Of a stretch of 64,000 nucleotides of DNA, positions 7,845 through 17,116 are shown one piece after another. The notes under the pieces were generated by a model. That model was not told where the DNA came from. It did no database searches and was given only the letters and a program-made list of their open reading frames with translations. Source of the stretch: Thermoproteota archaeon. GTDB taxonomy: Archaea; Korarchaeota; Korarchaeia; Korarchaeales; Korarchaeaceae. Position 1 is the first letter of the stretch. The number at the start of each line of letters is the position of its first letter. Made by a program: the position numbers and the translations under genes. The stretch is taken from assembly GCA_027491395.1 (NCBI GenBank), contig JAOZFI010000017.1, positions 29,672-93,671 on the forward strand, read 5' to 3'.

Positions 7845-9022
7845 AGGGCTAGCCTCCTTATCTTATTCACGGCCTCATCAATGCTGGAAGCCCTCACCGG
7901 CTCGGGGAATGGAAAGGCATCCGGATCCTTCAGGGCGTGGCCGGTGGTCACAAGCACAACCCTGTCGTCTGGGAAGATCTCCCTTCCCAGTAACTTCAAG
8001 TAACCCGCATACGATGCGGCCGAAGCTGGTTCTACCCCTACGCCCATCTTCCCTAGCTTCCTCTGAGCCTCCAGAATCTCTTCATCTGTCACGATCTCGA
8101 CGACGCCTCTGCTCTCCCTGAGGGCCTTGAAGGCCTTCGGCCAATTCACGGGCCTCCCTATTCTTATCGCGGTGGCCACGGTCTCGGGATTATCAGTAAA
8201 GATAGGCTCGCTCAGCCCCTCTTTGAGAGCTCTAGCTATTGGAGAGGCACCCGCTGCCTGTATGCCCGCCAACCTAGGCACCTTATCGATCAGACCAAGC
8301 TCCCTCATCTCTTTGAATCCCTTCCATATCGCTGAAATGTTGCCAGCGTTTCCCACGGGCAGCACGACCCAGTCCGGCACGCCTATCTCATCGGCTATCT
8401 CGAAGGCGAGGGTCTTCTGACCCTCCAACCTCCAGGGATTGATTGAATTGAGGGGATAAAGCCCGCTCTCCCTCCCAGATACTTTCATCACCACATCCAA
8501 TGCGGCATCGAAGGGACCGTCTATCTCCACGATGGTGGCACCGTGAAGCACCGCCTGAGCCAGCTTCCCCTTGGCTACCTTTTCCCTCGGCAGTACGACG
8601 AAGCTCCTCATGCCCGCTCTGGAGGCGTAAGCAGCGACGGAGGCAGAGGTGTTACCAGTGGATGCGCATATGACGCTCTTCACACCGGCTTCCTTGGCCA
8701 AGGACACTGCTACAGTCATTCCCCTATCTTTGAAGGATCCTGTTGGGTTGCTCCCCTCGAATTTCACCCAGAGTCCCTCGCCTATCTTTATGAGGGGGGT
8801 ACCTCCCTCACCCATTGTTATGGGCCTCACTCTGGGTAGAAGCTCCTTATACCTCCATACCCCGAACCTCCTCGTCCTGAAAAGAGCCCAAGATACGCCG
8901 AGGGGTTTCCTCCTGAAGACGGGCTCCAGCAGGCCTCCGCAGTGAGGGCAAACTATGGTCCAAGGGTCGGCTCTGTAGGTCCTGCCGCATTTGATGCAGC
9001 GAAGCTCGTATTCCCCGAGCAT
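7841..9022 (-). CDS. thrC: Threonine synthase
   Basis: PLP enzyme converting O-phosphohomoserine to threonine. I start at the ATG at 9022 (MLGEYELRCIKCG); the longer frame would run into the divergent glyA start. The N-terminus holds a zinc-ribbon-like pair CIKCG and CPHCGG, common in archaeal ThrC. The PLP lysine lies in GSFKDRGMT, with CASTGNTSAS and PVGNAGN phosphate-binding loops. Length 393 is typical. The gene heads a thrC-thrB operon reading leftward. Some archaeal paralogues act as cysteate or diaminopropionate enzymes, but the thrB partner supports threonine synthase. Confidence 0.94.
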   Translation of the reverse strand: MLGEYELRCIKCGRTYRADPWTIVCPHCGGLLEPVFRRKPLGVSWALFRTRRFGVWRYKELLPRVRPITMGEGGTPLIKIGEGLWVKFEGSNPTGSFKDRGMTVAVSLAKEAGVKSVICASTGNTSASVAAYASRAGMRSFVVLPREKVAKGKLAQAVLHGATIVEIDGPFDAALDVVMKVSGRESGLYPLNSINPWRLEGQKTLAFEIADEIGVPDWVVLPVGNAGNISAIWKGFKEMRELGLIDKVPRLAGIQAAGASPIARALKEGLSEPIFTDNPETVATAIRIGRPVNWPKAFKALRESRGVVEIVTDEEILEAQRKLGKMGVGVEPASAASYAGYLKLLGREIFPDDRVVLVTTGHALKDPDAFPFPEPVRASSIDEAVNKIRRLAL

Positions 9023-9081
9023 CTCGGCTTTCTTCGACACACAGTTATAACTTCTCCCCTCGGTGGAAACTGGGTGGGTGT

Positions 9082-10386
9082 TTGGATCCGGAGGATGCTT
9101 ACAGGAGAGTCCTATCCTCAATTGAGGAGCACCATAGGTGGTTCGACTCGTCTCTACCCATGATAGCCAGCGAGAATGTCGCTAGTCCTGCAGTTAGGAG
9201 GGCGATGACCAGCGATTTCGGTCACAGGTACGCCGAGGGATGGGTGGGGGAGAGAGTCTACGCCGGGACAAAGTACATCGACTATGTCGAATCGCTTGCG
9301 ATGGAGCTCATAAAGAAGCTGTACGGGGTGAAGTTCGCAGATGTACGTCCAATAAGCGGGGTAGTTGCTAACCTATCCGTATATACGGCCCTCACACAGC
9401 CAGGAGACGTCGTGATGGCGCTGCCCATAACCAAGGGAGGGCACATCAGCATGGGACCCCTGAAGGGGTCCAAGGGACAGTTCATAGGGGGAACAGCAGG
9501 GGCCGTCAGGGGCTTGGATGTGAAGTACATAGCCTTCGACGACGAGAACATGAACATAGATGTCGATAGAACCATCAACAGGATGGAAAAGTACAAGCCC
9601 AAACTGATAATGATGGGAGGCAGCGTGATACTCTTCCCTCAACCGGTGAAAGAGCTAGTGGAGGCGGCTAAGTCCATAGGAGCTGCGGTTAACTACGATG
9701 CCGCTCATGTCGCTGGTTTAATTGCGGGAGGTAAGTTCCAGCGTCCCTTGGAGGAAGGAGCCGATGTGATGACCTTCAGCACTCACAAGACCTTCTTCGG
9801 CCCCCAGCACGGTGCGGTGATAACTAACGACGAGGAAAAATTCGAACTGATCAAACTGGCCAACTTCCCGGGTCTCTTGAGCAACCACCATCTCCATGCG
9901 GTGGCAGCGCTGGCAATAGCGGCCGCGGAACTGCTCGCATTTGGTAAGGAGTACGCTGAAGCTGTTGTTAAGAACGCGAAAGCCCTGGCCCAGGCGTTGC
10001 ACGACGAGGGATTCAAGGTGGTCGCAGAGCACTTGGGGTTCACCGAGAGCCATCAGGTCCTACTCGATGTTGACGATCTGGGTGGGGGATACAAGTGCGA
10101 GAAGCTGCTGGAGGAGGCCAACATAATTGTGAACAGGAATCTCCTTCCTTGGGACATAAAGAGGGGAAGGGGCTTCAAGGATCCGGGCGGCCTGAGGCTG
10201 GGGGTCTCCGAACTCACCAGGCTCGGCATGGGACCGGACGAGATGAGGGAGGTGGCGAAGTTCTACAGGGAGGTCCTTATAGACGGAAAGGATCCAAAGG
10301 AAGTCGCTAGAGAGGTTTCAGAACTCAGGAAAGATTTCAAGACCGTTAAATATACGTTCGAGGAGGGCCCAGCCTACGAATACTGA
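9082..10386 (+). CDS. glyA: Serine hydroxymethyltransferase
   Basis: PLP enzyme interconverting serine and glycine with transfer of a one-carbon unit to a pterin (tetrahydromethanopterin or folate). The PLP lysine is in TFSTHKTFFGPQHG, and the N-terminus has the ASENVASPAVRRAM motif. Length 434 is normal for archaeal GlyA. The start is a TTG at 9082, chosen because it gives the family-typical N-terminus. It is divergent from thrC with about 60 bases between the starts. The downstream eIF2B-like frame begins inside or at the very end of this gene. Confidence 0.95.
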   Translation: MDPEDAYRRVLSSIEEHHRWFDSSLPMIASENVASPAVRRAMTSDFGHRYAEGWVGERVYAGTKYIDYVESLAMELIKKLYGVKFADVRPISGVVANLSVYTALTQPGDVVMALPITKGGHISMGPLKGSKGQFIGGTAGAVRGLDVKYIAFDDENMNIDVDRTINRMEKYKPKLIMMGGSVILFPQPVKELVEAAKSIGAAVNYDAAHVAGLIAGGKFQRPLEEGADVMTFSTHKTFFGPQHGAVITNDEEKFELIKLANFPGLLSNHHLHAVAALAIAAAELLAFGKEYAEAVVKNAKALAQALHDEGFKVVAEHLGFTESHQVLLDVDDLGGGYKCEKLLEEANIIVNRNLLPWDIKRGRGFKDPGGLRLGVSELTRLGMGPDEMREVAKFYREVLIDGKDPKEVAREVSELRKDFKTVKYTFEEGPAYEY

Positions 10387-10513
10387 TATTCGCCGCCTGA
10401 TAGAGGACAGGACGAGGGGCTCGCTGGAGATATTCGAGGAGGCCCTGATCTTACTCAATAAGTCGAGAGATCCGTGCAAAGATGCTAGAGTCCTCAGAGA
10501 AGCTCATCCAGAG

Positions 10514-11194
10514 ATGACGGCCCTGGAATACTTGGAGATGGCAGCGTGCTCCGGCTCTCTGTTCAAGTTAAGGGAGTTCTACGGTAGATCCAAGGAGGAA
10601 TTGGCTTCTACATGCTCTAACCTCCTATCTGAGCTGGGAATCGAAGTTATAGCTACCTTAAGCAGGAGCTCCGCAGTCATAAACTGTCTGAAGAGGTCCT
10701 CCGTGAGCGAGGTGATAGTCGGGGAATCTAGACCGGGAAGAGAGGGGCTAAGGACCGCAGAAATTCTCAGAGACGCGGGGTTCAAGGTGACTCTAGTGGT
10801 TGATGCCCTCCTCCCATGGTACTCCAAGAGGAAAGGGGCCGTGGGCTTGGTTGGCGCGGACAGGGTCACCCCATCCCATCTGATAAACAAGGCTGGTACC
10901 TTGCCACTCGCAACCCTGATCAAGACGATAGCGGTTCCCGGACTTCTCAAGCTTCACAGGGATAGTTACACCATAGAGAGGAGGGATCCAAGGGAAGTGG
11001 CAGTGTTGGAGGGTGTGGAAGTGGTGAACATCTACTTCGACGAGACACCCCTGAATTCTCTCCACAGGCTGGTGTTCGAGGAACTCGTGCTTAAACCTAA
11101 AGAGATAGGAAAGGCCTTCGAAAAATTGGAGACGGTGCTGGGAATCAGAGCAGATGGAGGATCATTAGGAAGAAACCTATCACAGCCGAGATGA
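10514..11194 (+). CDS. eIF2B-alpha / ribose-1,5-bisphosphate isomerase-like protein (true start probably upstream)
   Basis: Member of the eIF2B-alpha/beta/delta and MtnA/R15P isomerase superfamily. Visible features are VEVIVGESRPGREG (family motif ES+P..EG), a LVVDALLPWY sensor segment, VGADRVTPSHLINKAGTLPLA (the GAD...N+.GT motif) and a C-terminal NIYFDETP segment. The ATG at 10514 gives 226 residues and cuts into the N-terminal helical domain. The same frame is open back to a TAG at 10280 and encodes family-like helices (GSLEIFEEALILL) from about 10388, but contains no ATG, GTG or TTG there. The real protein is probably near 270 residues with a rare start. The substrate cannot be decided from sequence. 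Confidence 0.75.
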   Translation: MTALEYLEMAACSGSLFKLREFYGRSKEELASTCSNLLSELGIEVIATLSRSSAVINCLKRSSVSEVIVGESRPGREGLRTAEILRDAGFKVTLVVDALLPWYSKRKGAVGLVGADRVTPSHLINKAGTLPLATLIKTIAVPGLLKLHRDSYTIERRDPREVAVLEGVEVVNIYFDETPLNSLHRLVFEELVLKPKEIGKAFEKLETVLGIRADGGSLGRNLSQPR

Positions 11195-11501
11195 TCCAAG
11201 CGACTATCGAGATGGCCGCAGCAGTCAACCACCCGACCCTAAACCACACCTTCAGCACCCAGATCCAGATCACTATGATTAAGATCTTCTCTAGTATCCA
11301 CAGGGGGAGCAATACGAAGATGATCCCGAGCACAAAGTCTATCACTGACCAAACGAAGGCGAGGGCCAGAGCTGATAGGAAGGACCGCTCCTTCTTCTCG
11401 GGAAGCACTATCTTCTGAGCTAACCATAGGACGACGGCACTCACAACTAGGGTCACGAGGAACCTCACGAGGGAACCGAAGATACCTGTCATCGAGATCA
11501 T
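11145..11501 (-). CDS. Small integral membrane protein
   Basis: Hydrophobic protein of 118 residues with four predicted membrane spans and a single charged loop (LPEKKERSF) after the first. I recognise no family. The 3' end overlaps the eIF2B-like gene by 50 bases in convergent orientation. It sits upstream of lhr on the opposite side of a short AT-rich gap and reads away from it, so no operon partner is evident. Codon usage and dense hydrophobicity without breaks support a real gene. Confidence 0.6.
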   Translation of the reverse strand: MISMTGIFGSLVRFLVTLVVSAVVLWLAQKIVLPEKKERSFLSALALAFVWSVIDFVLGIIFVLLPLWILEKILIIVIWIWVLKVWFRVGWLTAAAISIVAWIISAVIGFFLMILHLL

Positions 11502-11546
11502 GTAACTCCCAGAATTCCTCTCTAAGGAAGTTAAAAACGGAGGCGG

Positions 11547-14174
11547 TCAGCCGACCTCACCCCTTATAATTTTCTCTATCTCACTCTGGAACCTCCTCAA
11601 AGCTGCCATCTTATCCTCCATGAATATCAGGTCACTCAGACCCTCCAGAACTATGTTGTGGGCGAAGGGCGTGGGCACATCCACCATGCCTATGTCAACG
11701 ACCCTTATCCTACCGCTCTCTATGCCGCCCACCACCTCCTCAGCCCTCTCAACATCCATGTAATCCTCCAATATCTCTCTATAAGCTTCCTTAAGCAGGG
11801 GAAATCCTTCTATCTTCTCGACTATCCTGAGGAGACTCTGAGCACTTATCTGCTGCTTGTTAACGCTGATCTCATATCCCTTGTAGTTTCTGAGGACCAT
11901 CAATCCCCTAGCAGCTACGTGCCTGAACCTCCTCCTGAGGAGCTCCGTCTTCGCCAGAGCCTTCTCCAGTACATCCCTGAGGTCCCGTCCCACCAAATCC
12001 TCTATCGTTGCGACAGGCTTAACTCCCCTAGGATATATAATCGCGAATCCAGTATCTTTAACCGCTATCCCCAGGTTTCTCCTCACCTTCCTCCCAGCTA
12101 TATAGGCTAGGGCTCTCGAGAGGGCGTCGTTGGTCCTCCGGCCGTAGAGGGAGTGGGTCACTTGGTGTATCCTCCCCTCCTCATCTACGTAGCTCTCAAC
12201 CAAGATGACCTCGTGGGACGGCATATCCTCCACGCTCACGCCGAGAGACTTCAGGTAGAGGTACTGCTGTCTCAGGTAGTTGTATATGGCGAGGGCCGCC
12301 ATCCTGTTCGCATTGCTCATCCTCATTATCATGCTAACAAGCTCCCTCTTAGTGGCCCCCTCCTCGAGCATCTTGAAGAACTCGCCCCTGAACTTCCCAA
12401 TCTCCAAGGCGAGCTCGTAGCTGAGAGGAAGCATCTCCGAGAACCACGCAGGCACTGTCGGCTTCTGATCGAAGGCTGGCCTGACCTTGACCCTCAGCCC
12501 TCTCGCCGATACGAACTCATAGACCTTTCCGCCCAGCACGAACCTGTCCCCAGGCATGAGCCTCTCTAGAAAGCCCTCTTCCAAGTTCCCCACGTACCTG
12601 CCCTCCGTGGTGTACACCTTGGCGGCGACCTCGTCGGGTATCGTCCCTATGTTGGTGGCGTAGATCACCCTAGCGTACTTCCCCCTCCTACCGAATACCC
12701 CCTCCTCCGGGTCGTACCATATCTTCCCGTACACCTTCCTGCTCTCCAGCTGGGTGTACTCCCCGGCTAGGTACCTGAGGACGGACTCGAAGTCCTCCCA
12801 GCTCAGGTCCACGTAGGGATAGGCCGACCTCACGAGATTGTAGGCGTCCTCGACCCTCCACTTGCTCTCGACGGCCATTCCCACTATATGCTGCGCCAGC
12901 ACGTCGAGGGGCCTCCTAGGAATGTGCACCCTGTCCAGCCTGCCCGCTAACGCTTCACGGAGCATGACCGCAACCTCGACAGCATCGTCTCTATCCACGA
13001 CAATGAACCTGCCCTTAGAGACCTCGTGGAGCCTGTGACCAGCCCTACCGATCCTCTGCAATGCCCTAGTCACTGATTTGGGACTGCCTATCTGCACCAC
13101 CAGATCTATGTAGCCTATATCGATGCCGAGCTCCAAGCTAGTGGAGCTCACTATTGCCTTGAGCTCCCCTCTCTTCAGTCTCTCCTCCACCTCGCCCCTC
13201 ACATCCCTAGAGAGGGAGCTGTGGTGAGCAGCTATCTTCTCGTCTATGTCCTCCACACTATCCTTCAGGACCTTCTTCAGGTGGAAGACGACCCTCTCGG
13301 TTCCGCTCCTCGTGTTGGTGAATATGAGGGTAGTGGTATGCTCCTTTATGAGCTTGGAAATGAGCTTGTACATCCTAGCCGAGACCACTTCCGTGGATGT
13401 GTTCACCAGATCGCTCACTGGTGATAGCAGAGCTAGATCGAGGGCCTTGGCCCAGTTGGTCTCGACTATCAAGCAGTCCCTAGCCCTGCCATTCTCGTAG
13501 CCCACCAAGAACTTGGCGACCTCATCGAGGGGATTTATCGTGGCCGATAGACCTATCCTGATGAAGTTCCTGCCTACCAGCCACCTCAACCTCTCTAGAG
13601 AGAGGGAGAGATGGGTACCCCTCTTGTTCTCCACTAAGCTGTGGATCTCATCCACTATGACCCACTTAACGGTCTTCAGCTTCTCCCTGAACTTGGGAGC
13701 CGTTAGAATGATGCCCAGCGTCTCGGGAGTCGTTATGAGTATGTGAGGCGGTTTTCTAAGCTGCTTGGCTTTTTCACTGGAAGGAGTATCACCAGTCCTT
13801 ACTGCATGTCTTATCTCCGGTAGATTAGGCGAAAGCTCCCTTATCTCTCTGAGAGGGACCTCTAGGTTCCTGTATATGTCGTTGTTCAGCGCCCTCAGCG
13901 GGGAAATGTATATGGCGTAAACCGAGTCCTGGAGTTCCCCCCTCTCACCCATCTCCAAGAGCTCACTTATTATGGACAGGAAGGCCGTCAGGGTCTTGCC
14001 CGTGCCCGTGGGGCTGGTGACCAAGACATTCCTACCCTCATGGATTGGAACCACAGCGTATCTCTGTGGAGGACTTAGATCGACGAACTTGGAGTCGAAC
14101 CAGAGGGCTACAGCCGGGTGGAGCACCTCCAGCACTTCCGCTTTAGTGTACTCTCTGAGGGCCCTAGCTATCAT
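11547..14174 (-). CDS. lhr: Lhr-type ATP-dependent helicase
   Basis: Superfamily 2 DNA helicase of 875 residues, the size of archaeal Lhr-core proteins involved in DNA repair. Walker A is SPTGTGKT with K60. Motif II is VDEIHSL, motif III LSATINP, and motif VI LQRIGRAGHR. After the RecA domains come a winged helix and the Lhr-specific C-terminal domains (VYEFVSARGLRVKVR, then VEDMPSHEVILVES). A metallophosphoesterase lies a few hundred bases upstream on the same strand; Lhr helicases are often genomically linked to such enzymes in bacteria and archaea. The upstream gap of about 260 bases is AT-rich at 14225-14340 and probably holds the promoter. Confidence 0.92.
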   Translation of the reverse strand: MIARALREYTKAEVLEVLHPAVALWFDSKFVDLSPPQRYAVVPIHEGRNVLVTSPTGTGKTLTAFLSIISELLEMGERGELQDSVYAIYISPLRALNNDIYRNLEVPLREIRELSPNLPEIRHAVRTGDTPSSEKAKQLRKPPHILITTPETLGIILTAPKFREKLKTVKWVIVDEIHSLVENKRGTHLSLSLERLRWLVGRNFIRIGLSATINPLDEVAKFLVGYENGRARDCLIVETNWAKALDLALLSPVSDLVNTSTEVVSARMYKLISKLIKEHTTTLIFTNTRSGTERVVFHLKKVLKDSVEDIDEKIAAHHSSLSRDVRGEVEERLKRGELKAIVSSTSLELGIDIGYIDLVVQIGSPKSVTRALQRIGRAGHRLHEVSKGRFIVVDRDDAVEVAVMLREALAGRLDRVHIPRRPLDVLAQHIVGMAVESKWRVEDAYNLVRSAYPYVDLSWEDFESVLRYLAGEYTQLESRKVYGKIWYDPEEGVFGRRGKYARVIYATNIGTIPDEVAAKVYTTEGRYVGNLEEGFLERLMPGDRFVLGGKVYEFVSARGLRVKVRPAFDQKPTVPAWFSEMLPLSYELALEIGKFRGEFFKMLEEGATKRELVSMIMRMSNANRMAALAIYNYLRQQYLYLKSLGVSVEDMPSHEVILVESYVDEEGRIHQVTHSLYGRRTNDALSRALAYIAGRKVRRNLGIAVKDTGFAIIYPRGVKPVATIEDLVGRDLRDVLEKALAKTELLRRRFRHVAARGLMVLRNYKGYEISVNKQQISAQSLLRIVEKIEGFPLLKEAYREILEDYMDVERAEEVVGGIESGRIRVVDIGMVDVPTPFAHNIVLEGLSDLIFMEDKMAALRRFQSEIEKIIRGEVG

Positions 14175-14437
14175 GAATACCGCGCTTCATACAGGGAGGG
14201 TTTGATAACCTTGGTGGGCACCGCTTCCGATCTTAAACGAAAATGTAGAACATTAAATGGTAATGGTAAACAATTTAATGATACTTATTTTAGCTTCCTT
14301 AAACGACATACTAATATCGTATAATTACCTAAATTGGTAACATTGTTCCGGAAAGGCAGGCCATCGCATGGTATCGGTGAGGAAAGTTGGAGGAGTCCCC
14401 TGCAAATGACCACTTAGCGTTGCAAGCTCGATGGGAT
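14175..14437. other. Intergenic gap, lhr promoter side plus unexplained block
   Basis: The part next to lhr (about 14225-14340) is strongly AT-rich with several TATA-like stretches (TTTAATG, ATAATTACC) and probably contains the leftward lhr promoter. The part at 14345-14437 returns to average composition without an open frame of useful length on either strand. It contains a GGTGAGGAAAG segment and short complementary pieces but no convincing fold. No known RNA family could be assigned. Confidence 0.4.
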
Positions 14438-14944
14438 CTAATCTTTCCCAACTAGCATTTCGAAGGTTCCATCGGGCCTGTGCAGGAAGAGAAGAGCTTC
14501 GGGAAAGATCTTTCTAACCTCCAACAGCGTCTCCAAATCGTCATCGTGATACTCGACCACCTCGCAGCCCAGTTTCCTAACTAAGGAGGGTTTCAGTTCC
14601 CTATCCACTTGATAGTTGTCATTGGGCCTCATGACCAGCTCGTCGAAGGGAATGCCAGCGGCCATGAGCTGGAGGATGGTATCCCTTCTGAGCCACTCGT
14701 ATCTCCCTGTAATCAAAACGACCCTCAAACCTCTCTTCTTTGCATCGTGGACCATCTCTATAGCCCTGTATAACGGTCTATCCAGTTTCAGGAGGTTGGG
14801 ATCCATGAAATCCCTCCAAAACTCCTTCTGAAGTTCGAACGGCAGCTCCCTCGGAGACCTCACTCCGAATCGGCTTATGGCCACCTCGAACCTGTTCCTA
14901 GCATCGAATAACGTGTTATCTATATCGAACACCGCGCATCTCAT
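14438..14944 (-). CDS. HAD-superfamily hydrolase
   Basis: Phosphatase-like protein of 168 residues. Motif I is FDIDNTLFD with catalytic D7 and D9, motif II is the VLITGR segment, and a YHDDDLETL acidic motif IV follows. The cap is small, suggesting class III polynucleotide or phosphoprotein-like substrates, but no substrate can be named. The start codon overlaps the metallophosphoesterase stop in a TAATG arrangement, so the two are translationally coupled. Pairing with a phosphoesterase and the nearby lhr hints at nucleic-acid end processing, which is inference. Confidence 0.8.
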   Translation of the reverse strand: MRCAVFDIDNTLFDARNRFEVAISRFGVRSPRELPFELQKEFWRDFMDPNLLKLDRPLYRAIEMVHDAKKRGLRVVLITGRYEWLRRDTILQLMAAGIPFDELVMRPNDNYQVDRELKPSLVRKLGCEVVEYHDDDLETLLEVRKIFPEALLFLHRPDGTFEMLVGKD

Positions 14945-15699
14945 TAGAGCACCCTAGCAGCCCTCTTCACCACGCCGAGGGGACCCAGCTCCTCTACACC
15001 CACCTCCTCGTCAACAATATAAACGATGAAATTTTCCAAGTCCACCCGCCTCAATAGGGGTGAGAGCAGATCGCTACTTCCCACCTTCAGCATATCCGTT
15101 CCAGGGGCTAGGGGGGAAAGGGCAGGCAGAACCAGAACCTCAATCCCCATGTAGTTCCCCCTGAGGAACACCTTGAACTTGTGTCCTCCACCCAGATCAT
15201 CCCTAACCGATATAGCCGGATGCTCATGCCCCATCACTACGAGGTTCACCCCTTCTGGGATTGCCAGCAGTTCCTTGTGCCCATGAAAGTACATCACGCC
15301 GTCCAGAATGAGGTAGGGGTCCCTTATCTCAATACCCTCCTTGAGAAGGATGGGGATCAAATAGTTGTCGTGGTTCCCTCTGACGACTTCGATCCTCACT
15401 CTCTCTTCCCTTAAAGTCCTTATCAGGTCTAGGACCTCTCTCCACTCCTGACCGAGGGCCCCTCCGAACTCGTGCTTTACGTCACCGTTGAGAACCACCA
15501 CTTCAGGATCTTTCTCCCTAATGTACCCTAGGATTTCCCTCTTTATCCACGGGTACTGCTCGTAAGGGAGCTCCACCCCCCTCTCCCTCAATGCATCCTC
15601 GTAGCCCAAGTGGAGATCCGCCACTACCAGCGTGCTGTTCACCATGGCTCCGTAGGGGAACACTTCGATACTGTTCGTGAGCAGGTATTTCCTCATCAC
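14944..15699 (-). CDS. Calcineurin-like metallophosphoesterase (Lhr-linked family)
   Basis: Binuclear metallophosphoesterase of 251 residues, COG1407-like. Metal-binding motifs appear in order: VVADLHLG, LNGDVKHEF, VRGNHDN and MGHEHPA. This family is commonly encoded beside Lhr helicases or DNA ligases in DNA-repair neighbourhoods, and lhr lies downstream here, separated only by the HAD gene and a short gap. The start has two Met codons in a row; either may be used. It is probably a nuclease or nucleotide phosphatase acting with the helicase; the activity is inferred from the family. Confidence 0.85.
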   Translation of the reverse strand: MMRKYLLTNSIEVFPYGAMVNSTLVVADLHLGYEDALRERGVELPYEQYPWIKREILGYIREKDPEVVVLNGDVKHEFGGALGQEWREVLDLIRTLREERVRIEVVRGNHDNYLIPILLKEGIEIRDPYLILDGVMYFHGHKELLAIPEGVNLVVMGHEHPAISVRDDLGGGHKFKVFLRGNYMGIEVLVLPALSPLAPGTDMLKVGSSDLLSPLLRRVDLENFIVYIVDEEVGVEELGPLGVVKRAARVL

Positions 15700-16041
15700 G
15701 GGATAGTCTAGGAGACTGATTAATAAGCTCTAACCGAAAATGGATTGAGACCGAACTTTCCTTCTTGTCTTGTTGGCAAGGGAAAGGCGAAACACTTTCT
15801 TGAATGGCATAGATGTAGGGTGTCACACTAGTAAATGCTGTGGAATGAAGAAGGTAGAGCGAAAACGGATTAGTAATAATATCTTAACATAGCGAAGCAC
15901 AGCGAATTATGTGGAAATGTCCCTGTTTACGATCTAACGATGTCCAATAATATGATGTTCCAAAGTATATCGATTCCATCTTTCGTCAAAAATTGAAGAA
16001 TATTTAAGTATGTAGCAATTCAAATATTTTGGTAGACATCA
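15700..16041. other. AT-rich divergent intergenic region
   Basis: About 340 bases between two divergent genes with no supported open frame. On the plus strand a TATA-like ATATTTAAGTA at about 15999-16009 sits 30-40 bases before the ATG at 16042, so that gene probably has a very short leader. No repeats or RNA folds stood out. Confidence 0.5.
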
Positions 16042-16773
16042 ATGATCTCGAAAAGTAGAGTAACCGTCTTGATAATATCCGCCTCTTTGTTAATCATTTT
16101 GTCAGTTATCCTATCGTTCGCGCTTAACCCTCCGGAATCAATGAGCCTTTCGATGGGACCCGTCTACTCCACTCCCATCTCAAAGGTCAAGAAGGACCTA
16201 TTGGACAGCTTCATGAATGTCACATTAGAGAAATTAAAGGAAGACAGGGAATATAGTTTAAAGTATCTGAATTTCACGCGATGGTTAGGTGAAACATACG
16301 GCCTCGCTTACGATGAACTTTTCTGGACCAGAGAAGAGCTTGTCAAGATAATGGAGAAGGCCAAGCAATTAGACGAGGAGGCCGCCGACTGGCTCAAACA
16401 GGTGAACGCAACTCTCATCGTGGCCTTTAGCCTGCCGCCGGATACTAACCTGTCATATGCTAATATGATGGCGGATCTCATCTCCAAATATGCCCCAAAC
16501 TTCAAGGCGGTCAAGGTGCAGGTCCTCTATAGCATAGACAGGTACAAGGTGAAGTACAAGGAAGGGTCCATGGATCTGCACCTGAGCATCATCAGGGCGT
16601 TCCTCCAGAGGAACCTCAGTATTAGAGTAAAGACCATTGAGCCATACGGAATAGGAAGCGTGGAAATCACGCCAGCAGATCTGGACAAGCTCACACCACA
16701 ATATCTGGAAAAGGCATTGGATGCGACCGAGGAAGCGGCAAAGGGCGGGAAACCTAAAGCTTACCGACTATAA
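16042..16773 (+). CDS. Membrane-anchored extracellular helical protein, family unknown
   Basis: 243 residues. An N-terminal hydrophobic helix (about residues 8-27, after a KSR positive patch) looks like a signal anchor, leaving the rest outside the cell. The outer part is mostly charged alpha-helix with N-glycosylation-type sequons (NVT, NFT, NAT, NLS). I recognise no family. It runs into a Cys- and Trp-rich reading frame shifted by one base (16721-17116) that has no export signal of its own, so the two may be one gene broken by a frameshift. A leaderless promoter lies just upstream. Confidence 0.55.
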   Translation: MISKSRVTVLIISASLLIILSVILSFALNPPESMSLSMGPVYSTPISKVKKDLLDSFMNVTLEKLKEDREYSLKYLNFTRWLGETYGLAYDELFWTREELVKIMEKAKQLDEEAADWLKQVNATLIVAFSLPPDTNLSYANMMADLISKYAPNFKAVKVQVLYSIDRYKVKYKEGSMDLHLSIIRAFLQRNLSIRVKTIEPYGIGSVEITPADLDKLTPQYLEKALDATEEAAKGGKPKAYRL

Positions 16774-17116
16774 GTCAGCTTGGGAATGTGGACAATGGTA
16801 TCAGGGACCTGTAACGGTCTATAACGCGAATTTTCACTGGAAGTGGTGGTTCTGGCATTTCTGCGGAGATTGGGGTGAATCAGGCTGTAAGATGTACGCA
16901 CGTGAGGAGATCGAGGGGTGTGACATTCATTACATTCGCCGGATGCATTTTCTTATGGAAGGAGATTATATCTTCGGCCTTATAGACTCTCCGGGGTGCG
17001 AATACGCAAGTAACTGTGGAGGAACCTGCGGGTCAGCTAATACTAAATTTCATGGTTTTTACTCCGTTACACACGCGAAAATGAGCCCCTACATAAGGTT
17101 TTACTCTTTATTATGA
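16721..17116 (+). CDS. Cys/Trp-rich frame, probably the displaced C-terminal domain of the preceding gene
   Basis: 131 residues, of which the first 50 bases overlap the previous gene in another frame. It holds seven cysteines (ECGQ, FCGD, GCKM, GCDI, GCEY, NCGG, TCGS) and a tryptophan cluster (WKWWFWHFCGDWG), the look of a disulfide-stabilised extracellular domain. It has no signal peptide and starts with a basic stretch (MRPRKRQR). The most natural reading is that it is the outer domain of the anchored protein upstream, joined by a programmed frameshift or split by a real or sequencing frameshift in the purine-rich run at 16739-16760. A separate small protein is possible. Confidence 0.45.
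   Translation: MRPRKRQRAGNLKLTDYKSAWECGQWYQGPVTVYNANFHWKWWFWHFCGDWGESGCKMYAREEIEGCDIHYIRRMHFLMEGDYIFGLIDSPGCEYASNCGGTCGSANTKFHGFYSVTHAKMSPYIRFYSLL

Noticed and set aside
14346..14437. Possible RNase P RNA or other structured RNA (GGTGAGGAAAG segment resembling a conserved RNase P region).
   Set aside because: No matching downstream conserved region (ACAGAAA-type) before or inside the HAD gene, no long stems, and total space too small. Not supported.
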